Shown: positions 1 through 6,198 of the stretch, piece by piece | Layout of the letters: every line of letters begins with the position of its first letter | Numbering within the stretch: position 1 is the stretch's first letter | DNA from: Synergistaceae bacterium UBA4088 | GTDB taxonomy: Bacteria; Synergistota; Synergistia; Synergistales; Thermovirgaceae | Direction of reading: 5' to 3' | Length of the DNA stretch: 15,346 nucleotides | NCBI GenBank assembly: GCA_002382605.1 | Contig: DFYG01000075.1 | Location: 2,255 to 17,600 of the forward strand | Program-made: the position numbers and the translations under genes | Notes under the pieces: model-generated | Told to the model about the DNA's origin: nothing | The model's database searches: none | The model's input: the letters and a program-made list of their open reading frames with translations, nothing else

Positions 1-8
1 TGACCGGC

Positions 9-839
9 ATGCCGACATTGAAGATCTTCTGTGCGGGAAGCATCAGGAAGGCTCTGGAGAGGCTTGCCGAGTCCTTTTCTCTGTCCAGTCCCGATGTTTC
101 CTTCCTGTTCACGGCGGGAGGAAGCGTGGAGCTGGCCCGCGATCTTCTCTCTGGCAAGGAGTGGGGAGATCTTTTCTTTTCGGCGGATCACAGCCTGCTC
201 TCACGTTGGTTCCTGGACCCGGAGAGGGTTACGCTGGTCGAGCCCCTGGTCGCCAACTCCAAGGTCCTGGCTTTTCCCAGGGAGTCGGCCTACCGGGGAA
301 GACTCGCGGAGGACGACTGGTTCCGGTTACTGCAGGAGCCGGGCGTTGCCCTGGGGCATTCGGCGCCGGACAATGATCCCGGAGGATACCGCACCATAAT
401 GGTGCTTCAGTTGGCGGAGATTTTCTACGGTGAACCTGGGCTTTTCGACCGGGTCTGGGGAAATCCCTCCCGCTTCGTCCTTCCCCCGCTGACAACTCAC
501 GCAATGGTGGACCGCTTTCATGATGAGGGGCTGATAGACTTCATGATCCGCTACAGGTCGTCGATCCAGGGGGAGCGCTACGGATTTGTCGAGCTTCCCC
601 GGGAGATCAACCTTGGAGATCCTGCGATGGCTGAATTCTATGCCAGGGCATGTGCGGAGATAAGAGGCCGGAACGGCAAGCCTATGAAAATCCCTGGTGA
701 GCCCATCCTTTACGGGGTGGCACTGTTAGCGGACAGCCCATTTCCGGAGGAAGCCCGGGTTTTCCTAGATCATGCTTTTTCAGTCGAGGGGGGCCGGATC
801 TTCAGGGAATACGGGTTTGACGTCCTGAATAGAGCGTGA
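9..839 (+). CDS. WtpA/ModA-like tungstate/molybdate-binding protein, no signal peptide seen
   Basis: The 276-residue product resembles extracellular tungstate/molybdate-binding proteins of the WtpA/ModA type. The visible features are an N-terminal strand followed by CAGSIRKAL (oxyanion-binding loop), GGSVELARDLL near residue 40, and the segment DNDPGGYRTIMVLQLAE near residue 125, which matches the WtpA block around DPCGYR. The C-terminal part, GEPILYGVALL to EGGRIFREYGF, is typical of the fold. Family members normally carry a signal peptide or lipobox; here the fold begins at residue 3. The frame is open to the window edge, but only two whole codons precede this ATG. The first bases (TGA preceded by an unseen base) would allow an ATGA overlap with an upstream gene and a start one base before the window. 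It could therefore be cytoplasmic, or the C-terminal domain of a longer protein. Its position before a Moco riboswitch and an importer supports a Mo/W role; ligand identity is inference. Confidence 0.7.
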   Translation: MPTLKIFCAGSIRKALERLAESFSLSSPDVSFLFTAGGSVELARDLLSGKEWGDLFFSADHSLLSRWFLDPERVTLVEPLVANSKVLAFPRESAYRGRLAEDDWFRLLQEPGVALGHSAPDNDPGGYRTIMVLQLAEIFYGEPGLFDRVWGNPSRFVLPPLTTHAMVDRFHDEGLIDFMIRYRSSIQGERYGFVELPREINLGDPAMAEFYARACAEIRGRNGKPMKIPGEPILYGVALLADSPFPEEARVFLDHAFSVEGGRIFREYGFDVLNRA

Positions 840-865
840 TGCCGGAAAAGAGCTCGATCCTCCCA

Positions 866-894
866 TTGACTTGAGTTTCCACGACTGGTAAGGT
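866..894 (+). promoter_or_regulatory. Putative sigma-70 promoter of the riboswitch-controlled importer
   Basis: TTGACT at 866-871 (five of six to the -35 consensus) is followed after 17 bases by TAAGGT at 889-894, which matches the -10 consensus weakly. Transcription would start near 901, about 20 bases before the first riboswitch helix, which is a sensible leader geometry. An alternative -10, TATACA at 914-919, would start transcription inside the aptamer and is less likely. Confidence 0.45.
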
Positions 895-920
895 ATCCTC
901 TGCGTTTTAATTTTATACAG

Positions 921-1014
921 GCCTCCGAGCTCTTCTTCCTAAAGGCAGACTCCATGGAAGAGGAGCCGATGGGTGCAGTTGGAAACGACTGTGCCTCCCG
1001 TTTGGAAAGGGGGA
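921..1014 (+). promoter_or_regulatory. Moco/Tuco-type riboswitch aptamer
   Basis: The leader carries the conserved words of the molybdenum-cofactor RNA motif, notably GCCTCCCGTTTGGAAAGG (993-1010), close to the corresponding segment of the E. coli moaA leader as I remember it. An 11-bp stem pairs 929-939 with 956-966 around a 16-base loop. A 10-bp stem pairs 972-981 with 986-995 and is capped by a GAAA tetraloop (982-985), as expected of the class, whose GNRA loop docks into a receptor. An outer helix can form between CCTCC (922-926) and GGGGG (1009-1013). The short second arm might make this the compact form that lacks P3, which has been proposed to respond to the tungsten cofactor; I cannot settle this without a covariance alignment. 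The downstream terminator and antiterminator predict that ligand switches expression off. Confidence 0.88.
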
Positions 1015-1060
1015 TATGGTGCGTTCATGGCCACTTCCAGACGGGAGTGGCCATTTTTTT
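995..1060 (+). terminator. Riboswitch expression platform: intrinsic terminator with overlapping antiterminator
   Basis: The terminator stem is 12 bp (1027-1038 with 1043-1054, one G-U pair) with a four-base loop, and a run of seven T ends it (1054-1060). Aptamer bases 995-1007 can instead pair with 1035-1047 over 13 bp with a single G-U pair, opening the terminator. Because 995-1007 is also the conserved 3' part of the aptamer, ligand binding should sequester it and let the terminator form. The read-out is therefore an OFF switch acting on transcription. Confidence 0.88.
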
Positions 1061-1075
1061 GGGAGGGGTTCTTTC

Positions 1076-2146
1076 ATGTTAAGGGGTTCCAGATCATTCA
1101 GGTTTATCACGACGTTGTCCCTGCTCCTTTGTGTCATGGTCCTTGCCGCCCCGGTCTTTGCCGATACGACCCGCACGGTCAAGGATCAGTTGGGGAGAGA
1201 TGTGCGGCTCCCTGAAAAGGTCGAGAGGGTCGTATGCCTTGAACATCACGCGCTGGACATCATCCTTGAGCTTCAGGCTGGTGACAGGCTCGTGGGCATT
1301 CAGCAGAAGTGGGATCAGAGCCTTGCAGGCGCCGACAGGATCTATCCCCGCCTTAAAGATCTTCCGATGCCCGGAGATTTGCAGGCTGTCAACATGGAAG
1401 AGCTGCTCAAGCTCAACCCCGACGTGGTGATCATCACCCATTACGCTCCCCGCGAGATGTGGGAAGCTATCGAAAAGGCGGGTATTCCCGTCGTCCTGTT
1501 GTCATTCTACGTAGCGGACCTTGAACAGGCGTCCAGGCTCAATCCGGAGCTCAAGGATCCCGACAAGGCCTACACGGAAGGTATGAGAGAAGCAGTCCTT
1601 ATTTTGGGCGATGTTCTGGGGAAGCAGGATCAGGCCAAAGCACTGGTTTCCTTTATGGAAGAGAAGAGGACTCTCGTCGCCAAACATCTGACCGGCGTTT
1701 CCGACGAGACCCGCGTACGTTGCTACATGGCCAACCCGGAACTGCACACCTATGGTACGGGAAAGTACACCGGGGTCATCATGGACCGGGCCGGCGGGAG
1801 GAACGTGGCTGCCGGGATCAATGGATACCAGCAGGTGAACATGGAGCAGATACTTCTCTGGGATCCCGAAGTCATCTTCGTTCAGGCCAGATACGAAGCC
1901 GTCATCGAGGAGATCGCCCAGTCCTCATCATGGCAGAAGACGAGTGCTGCCCGAAACGGCCGGGTCTATCTGGCCCCCGAGTACGTCAAGCCCTGGGGTC
2001 ACCCCTGCCCCGAGTCCTTTGCCCTGGGAGAGCTCTGGATGGCAAAAAAGCTTTACCCGGAAAAGTTCAAGGATATTGATATTGCTGTCATCGTAGACGA
2101 TTTCTACAAGCGGTTCTACGGCGTGCCCTACCAGGGAAGCCATTAG
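1076..2146 (+). CDS. Periplasmic binding protein of a FecB/BtuF-type ABC importer, probably molybdate/tungstate
   Basis: The 356-residue product binds substrate in the periplasm for the permease and ATPase that follow. The start is ATG 1076, preceded by GGGAGGGG (1061-1068) at a 7-base spacing. A longer in-frame reading from ATG 1016 would lie across the riboswitch and terminator, so it is rejected. The first 29 residues form a signal peptide (basic start, hydrophobic LLLCVMVLAAPV, cleavage near VFA-DTT) with no lipobox cysteine. The mature part follows the peripla_BP_2 fold: VERVVCLEHHALDIILEL, MEELLKLNPDVVII, then a long helix and YGTGKYTGVIMDRAGGRNVA, ending in a C-terminal lobe with VYLAPEYVKPWGHPCPE. 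By family alone it would be annotated as iron-siderophore or cobalamin binding. The Moco riboswitch in its leader points to molybdate or tungstate, as in the MolBCA importer of Haemophilus. Specificity is inference. Confidence 0.85.
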   Translation: MLRGSRSFRFITTLSLLLCVMVLAAPVFADTTRTVKDQLGRDVRLPEKVERVVCLEHHALDIILELQAGDRLVGIQQKWDQSLAGADRIYPRLKDLPMPGDLQAVNMEELLKLNPDVVIITHYAPREMWEAIEKAGIPVVLLSFYVADLEQASRLNPELKDPDKAYTEGMREAVLILGDVLGKQDQAKALVSFMEEKRTLVAKHLTGVSDETRVRCYMANPELHTYGTGKYTGVIMDRAGGRNVAAGINGYQQVNMEQILLWDPEVIFVQARYEAVIEEIAQSSSWQKTSAARNGRVYLAPEYVKPWGHPCPESFALGELWMAKKLYPEKFKDIDIAVIVDDFYKRFYGVPYQGSH

Positions 2147-2172
2147 GTCTTTCCCGCCTGCGATTTCCAGCC

Positions 2173-2200
2173 GGCCGGGGATCTTTTCCCCGGCCTTTTT
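2173..2200 (+). terminator. Intercistronic intrinsic terminator after the binding protein gene
   Basis: A 9-bp GC-rich stem pairs 2173-2181 with 2187-2195 around a five-base loop and is followed by five T. It sits between the binding-protein stop and the ribosome-binding site of the permease (GGGAGAGGG, about 2204-2212). Partial termination or 3'-end protection here would give more binding protein than permease, a common arrangement in ABC importer operons. Confidence 0.75.
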
Positions 2201-2220
2201 ACAGGGGAGAGGGTTTCAAA

Positions 2221-3240
2221 ATGATGAAATGGATTGAAGACAGGCCGTTTTGGCGGAGATTCCTGCTGTTCGGACTTCCTCTGGTCATGTTTCTGCTGTC
2301 CTTTGTGGTGGGGCGCTATCCCATTCCGCTTTCCACGGTTTTCAGGATCATCCTGTCCAAATTTGTTTCGATAGACCATGACTGGCCTAAGACCGTCGAG
2401 GCAGTGGTGCTTCAGATACGTATGCCGCGCATTATAGGCGCGTTTCTCGTGGGATCGGGGCTTGCAGTTTCGGGAGCGTCCTTCCAGGGCATATTCCGCA
2501 ATCCCCTCGTCTCTCCCTACATCCTTGGTGTGGCTTCGGGTGCGGCTTTTGGAGCCTCGCTAGGGATACTTTTTTCTTTCGGTACGGTCATGCTCCATGT
2601 TGCGGCCCTTTTGTCCGGACTCCTTGCAGTGGTGCTCACGTTCGCCGTTGGCCGTGCCCGCAGCAATGCCCCTCCTCTGGTACTGGTCCTGTCAGGTGTC
2701 GTGGTGGGTTCCTTCTTCTCGGCACTCATTTCGATCATCAAGTATGTAGCCGACCCTTTCGAAAAACTCCCGACGATCATCTTCTGGCTCATGGGTTCCC
2801 TCGCTCGAGTGACCCCCGAGATCATTGCCGTAGCGGCACCTCTCATGGGACTGAGCATGCTCGCCCTGGGCACGATGAGATGGAGGATGAACGTCCTCTC
2901 CCTGGGCGAGGAAGAGGCCCTGGCTCTGGGGATCGATACAAAAAAGGAACGGGGTCTGGTCATCTTTCTCTGTACTGTTCTTACGGCGTCTGCCGTCTGC
3001 CTTTCGGGCATCATCGGGTGGGTGGGGCTGGTCATTCCGCACCTTGCCCGGATGATGGTAGGGCCCGATTTCCGGAAGCTATTCCCGGCCTGCCTGTCCC
3101 TGGGGGCCTTCTATGTACTGGGCATCGACAACCTGGCCCGGACCCTTTCGCAGGGCGAGATCCCCCTTGGGATACTGACGGCCCTGATAGGGGCTCCGTT
3201 CTTTGCCTGGCTGCTGACTAAAACCAAGGTGGGATGGTAA
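2221..3240 (+). CDS. FecCD/BtuC-family ABC transporter permease
   Basis: The 339-residue inner-membrane permease has about ten hydrophobic segments, the usual size for the FecCD/BtuC family. Diagnostic stretches are GASFQGIFRNPLVSPYILGVASGAAFG near residues 85-110, LSLGEEEALALGID near residue 230 (the region contacting the ATPase), GIIGWVGLVIPHLARMMVGPDFRKLFP near residue 260, and DNLARTLSQGEIPLGILTALIGAPFFAWLL at the end. The family normally works as a homodimer with two ATPase subunits and the upstream binding protein. Translation starts at ATG 2221 after a strong purine-rich site. It lies downstream of the intercistronic terminator and overlaps the ATPase start by one base. Confidence 0.92.
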   Translation: MMKWIEDRPFWRRFLLFGLPLVMFLLSFVVGRYPIPLSTVFRIILSKFVSIDHDWPKTVEAVVLQIRMPRIIGAFLVGSGLAVSGASFQGIFRNPLVSPYILGVASGAAFGASLGILFSFGTVMLHVAALLSGLLAVVLTFAVGRARSNAPPLVLVLSGVVVGSFFSALISIIKYVADPFEKLPTIIFWLMGSLARVTPEIIAVAAPLMGLSMLALGTMRWRMNVLSLGEEEALALGIDTKKERGLVIFLCTVLTASAVCLSGIIGWVGLVIPHLARMMVGPDFRKLFPACLSLGAFYVLGIDNLARTLSQGEIPLGILTALIGAPFFAWLLTKTKVGW

Positions 3241-4094
3241 TGTTTCTGGAGACAAGGGAAGCCGGTTTCTCCTACGAAGAGGGCAAACCGGTTTTCGGCG
3301 GGGTCAACCTTTCCCTGGACGAAGGGGATGTGCTCTGTCTCCTCGGACCCAACGGGGCCGGCAAGTCCACCCTGCTCCAGTGTCTTGACAGGATCCTTTC
3401 CCTGGACAAAGGGGAAGTCCTGCTGGAGGGGCGGTCCCTTACTTCCATGACCAGGCGCCAGATCTCACGCGAGATCGCGTTTCTGCCCCAATTCCACCGG
3501 GCTTCTTTCCCCTTCAGGGTTATCGACATCGTTCTCATGGGACGGACTCCCCACATGGACTTTCTGGCCACTCCGGGGAAGAAGGAGATCTGCCTGGCCA
3601 GGGAAATGCTCGATTCGCTGGGGGTTCTCCATCTGGAAGAGAAGCCCTATACGAATATCAGCGGGGGAGAACGGCAGCTCGTCCTGCTGGCCTCGGCTCT
3701 GGTCCAGGAGCCGCGCCTTCTCCTGCTGGACGAGCCTACGTCCCACCTGGATTTCGGAAACCAGGCGAGATTTCTCGAGGTTGTGAACCGGCTGGCGCAA
3801 CAGGGCATTTCCATCGTCATGACGACCCATTTCCCCGACCACGCACTGCTGACGGCTTCGAAAGTCGCAATCCTCAAGGCGGGAAAGGTGCTGGGGTTCG
3901 GAAGTCCTCATGAGATCCTGACGGAAGGAATGATCCGGGAAACCTACGGCATCGACGTCCGGCTTCTCGATGTGGAAGCAACAGGGATCAGAACCTGTGT
4001 CCCCATCCTTGCAGGAAAGAAGTGCCACCGAAACCGGATGAGCACAGGTCCGGGATCTGCGCAGGCAGGCGTCGCCGACAGGAACGGCGGCTAG
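3240..4094 (+). CDS. ABC transporter ATP-binding protein of the FecE/BtuD type
   Basis: This 284-residue ATPase drives the importer. Visible motifs are Walker A GPNGAGKST (36-44), the Q-loop in FLPQFHR, signature SGGERQ (141-146), Walker B LLLLDEP with D164/E165, the D-loop SHLDF and switch histidine H197. I chose ATG 3240 because AAGGTGG (3226-3232) then has a 7-base spacing and the stop and start overlap as TAATG. An in-frame ATG at 3234 would leave almost no spacing. The last 40 or so residues (after LLDVEA, rich in basic and small residues) are an uncharacterised tail. The stop shares the palindrome CTAG with the converging diguanylate cyclase, and no terminator separates them. Confidence 0.92.
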   Translation: MFLETREAGFSYEEGKPVFGGVNLSLDEGDVLCLLGPNGAGKSTLLQCLDRILSLDKGEVLLEGRSLTSMTRRQISREIAFLPQFHRASFPFRVIDIVLMGRTPHMDFLATPGKKEICLAREMLDSLGVLHLEEKPYTNISGGERQLVLLASALVQEPRLLLLDEPTSHLDFGNQARFLEVVNRLAQQGISIVMTTHFPDHALLTASKVAILKAGKVLGFGSPHEILTEGMIRETYGIDVRLLDVEATGIRTCVPILAGKKCHRNRMSTGPGSAQAGVADRNGG

Positions 4095-5977
4095 CTCTCT
4101 ATGCGGTTTCTGCCTTTCTTCTTGGCACTGTAGAGAAGCTTGTCGGTGCGGTCGATCAGTTCGGCCGTGGTTTCGCCTTCCGCCTTCATCTGGGCGACGC
4201 CTCCGCTTATCGTCACGACCAGGCCTTCCACTCCGAAGTCGATATTCCTGACTCCTTCACAGATCCTCTCGGCGACCATTACTCCGTTTTCAAGGTCCGT
4301 TCCCGGAAGGACAACGATGAACTCCTCGCCGCCATAGCGCCCCGCAAGATCGCTGCTGCGGGCCTGCTTCATTATAGTTTCCCCGACCTTTTTCAGAACC
4401 CGGTCCCCGAAAGGATGCCCGTAGGTGTCGTTTATTTTCTTGAAGTGGTCCAGATCCAGCATGATCACCGAAACGTCCCTGTTCCTGGCCCGCTTATCCT
4501 CGTCGAGACTGTCGAGTTTTTCAAAGACATAGCGGCGGTTGTACAGGCCCGTGAGTCCATCGGTGTCGGTAAGCTTTTTGAGACTCATGGTCCGTTCATC
4601 TATGCGTGATTCGATGTTTTCGCTGAGATCCAGGAATTCCCTGGTCTGGTCCTGGACACGGGTTTGCAGGAACTCGTTCATTTCCCTGATACCGTTTTCC
4701 ATCCTCGTGCGTTCCTGGAGCATCTTGTTCCCCATAACGGCCAGTTCGCGGAACTCAGAGTAATTTAGCTGGTCAAGATCTATCTCCGAATATTCGCTGG
4801 AGGCTTTTTCGAAAAACGAGGAGAATATTGAATAACTCCTGTATATCTGGCTGGTGATCATGCTGAGAACGAACAGCGCCAAAAGTATAAGGATGAAAAT
4901 GGCAACTGCTATCGTTATTATCCTTTCACGGATCTGGTTTTTCAGCTCTTCTCTTTTTCCAGCTATGGATTTTCTGATCTCATCGGTGGAGGCGCTTGCT
5001 CCGACGACCCACTTCCATTCGGGTACTGCCATTACGAATGTCATTTTTTCCGGCATTTGATCGTTTTCAACCAGTAACAACTGCCGGTACAGGAAAGCGC
5101 CCTCAGGGTTTTGTCTTGCCAGCCGGATCTGCTCCTGCACGACCTTTTTCCCCTGGGCGTCCAGCATTTCCCAGAGGTTTTTCCCCACCATGTCGGGGTT
5201 TCCGGCGTCTGCAAGCATCACTCCGTCAAAATCGTGAATGAATAGGTGCTGATCATTTTTTGTTCCGGTGTGGATCCCCGAGACCATGTCGAAGATATCC
5301 TGCTGAATTTTCTTTTCCACATCATCAAGATATTCTCCTGTGCCGATGGACCAGCCGAACGGCTTGAAGAGCTTTACGAAAGAGATCTTGAGGTAGACGG
5401 CATCGTTTCCCTGGGAGGGTTTTTTCCAGTATCCGGTCACAAAACCTTCTCCATGACGTTTGACCATATTTATCTCATCCTTCAGGACGTAGTTCCCCTT
5501 TTCGTCCCGAAGGTTCAGGATGTTCTGTCCCTCGGATTCGGGAAAGACCGGATACAGGACATTGACGCCGTCGAGACGGTCGATAAAGAAGTACCCTCTT
5601 CCATCGCTGTACCGGATGGGTCTGAGGGCCTCCCTGATCATTTCTTTTATCTCGTTGTCCGAACGGACCTTGTTGAACTTGTCGTAAATGTTCCAGGCGA
5701 CGCTCAGTGCTTCGTTCGTCCTGCCGCGGGTATTTTCCTTCAGTATCTCCTCGGTCCGGGTCGTCATGAATCTGATGTATTCCATGGTCCTGTCCACATC
5801 GGATCTGAGGAGGGACTTCTGGGCCGCAAGGTATTCTACGATGGATTCTTCCGATGCCTTCTGGAATTGGCTATATTCGCTCCGGATCCAAATGTATCCG
5901 AAGACAAGAGATGTCAGCAGGAGCAGGGCCACTATGGTGAAAAAGAGGACATTGATTATGCTGTAGTACTTCTTCAA
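4091..5977 (-). CDS. Membrane-anchored double-Cache diguanylate cyclase (GGDEF)
   Basis: The 628-residue protein makes cyclic-di-GMP in response to a periplasmic signal. Order: transmembrane helix at about 7-29; a periplasmic double-Cache region whose first half carries DGRGYFFIDRLDGVNVLYPV and FGWSIGTGEYLDDVE and whose second half ends VPEWKWVVGASASTDEI; a second transmembrane helix at about 347-370; a coiled-coil linker; and a C-terminal GGDEF domain. The domain starts at DTDGLTGLYNRR, has the active-site variant GGEEF at 549-553, and has the inhibitory-site motif RSSD at 540-543, exactly five residues upstream. It should therefore be active and product-inhibited. The start codon is TTG (5977-5975), supported by GGAGGAGG about five bases upstream. 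The Cache architecture suggests a small organic ligand, but the ligand cannot be read here. Confidence 0.93.
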   Translation of the reverse strand: MKKYYSIINVLFFTIVALLLLTSLVFGYIWIRSEYSQFQKASEESIVEYLAAQKSLLRSDVDRTMEYIRFMTTRTEEILKENTRGRTNEALSVAWNIYDKFNKVRSDNEIKEMIREALRPIRYSDGRGYFFIDRLDGVNVLYPVFPESEGQNILNLRDEKGNYVLKDEINMVKRHGEGFVTGYWKKPSQGNDAVYLKISFVKLFKPFGWSIGTGEYLDDVEKKIQQDIFDMVSGIHTGTKNDQHLFIHDFDGVMLADAGNPDMVGKNLWEMLDAQGKKVVQEQIRLARQNPEGAFLYRQLLLVENDQMPEKMTFVMAVPEWKWVVGASASTDEIRKSIAGKREELKNQIRERIITIAVAIFILILLALFVLSMITSQIYRSYSIFSSFFEKASSEYSEIDLDQLNYSEFRELAVMGNKMLQERTRMENGIREMNEFLQTRVQDQTREFLDLSENIESRIDERTMSLKKLTDTDGLTGLYNRRYVFEKLDSLDEDKRARNRDVSVIMLDLDHFKKINDTYGHPFGDRVLKKVGETIMKQARSSDLAGRYGGEEFIVVLPGTDLENGVMVAERICEGVRNIDFGVEGLVVTISGGVAQMKAEGETTAELIDRTDKLLYSAKKKGRNRIES

Positions 5978-6055
5978 GATTTCCTCCTCCGATACTCATT
6001 GGAGAACGGGATAAGTACCGTCAGTAAAAAATTCGACTCACACCCTAACTTGAAT

Positions 6056-6084
6056 AGTGTAGCATTTTTATTAAATAGCATAAA
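6056..6084 (-). promoter_or_regulatory. Putative extended -10 promoter of the diguanylate cyclase
   Basis: On the minus strand, TTTATG (6084-6079) is followed after 17 bases by TACACT (6061-6056), which is preceded by TGC to give the extended form TG-N-TACACT. Transcription would start near 6049, leaving a leader of about 70 bases. The assignment rests on motif matching only. Confidence 0.4.
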
Positions 6085-6094
6085 GACACGGCGT

Positions 6095-6106
6095 TATGAT
6101 ATCATA
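6095..6106. promoter_or_regulatory. 12-bp perfect palindrome in the divergent GGDEF/EAL promoter region
   Basis: TATGATATCATA is a perfect palindrome in the AT-rich interval between the divergent cyclase and phosphodiesterase genes, upstream of the cyclase promoter and upstream of the phosphodiesterase start. TATGAT within it could also be a plus-strand -10. It is a candidate operator; a chance AT-rich palindrome is possible. Confidence 0.35.
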
Positions 6107-6198
6107 CAAAAAACATTAAATTTTTTGCGGGAAAGCATGTTCATGTACCAGTACGCCGGCATGGGGCAGAGCGAGGCGGGTTGTTGGAGGACGAAAAG

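Noticed and set aside
1016..1075. In-frame N-terminal extension of the binding protein from ATG 1016
   Set aside because: It overlaps the riboswitch 3' end and the terminator, has no ribosome-binding site, and would bury the signal peptide 20 residues in; ATG 1076 has a strong site and a proper signal peptide.
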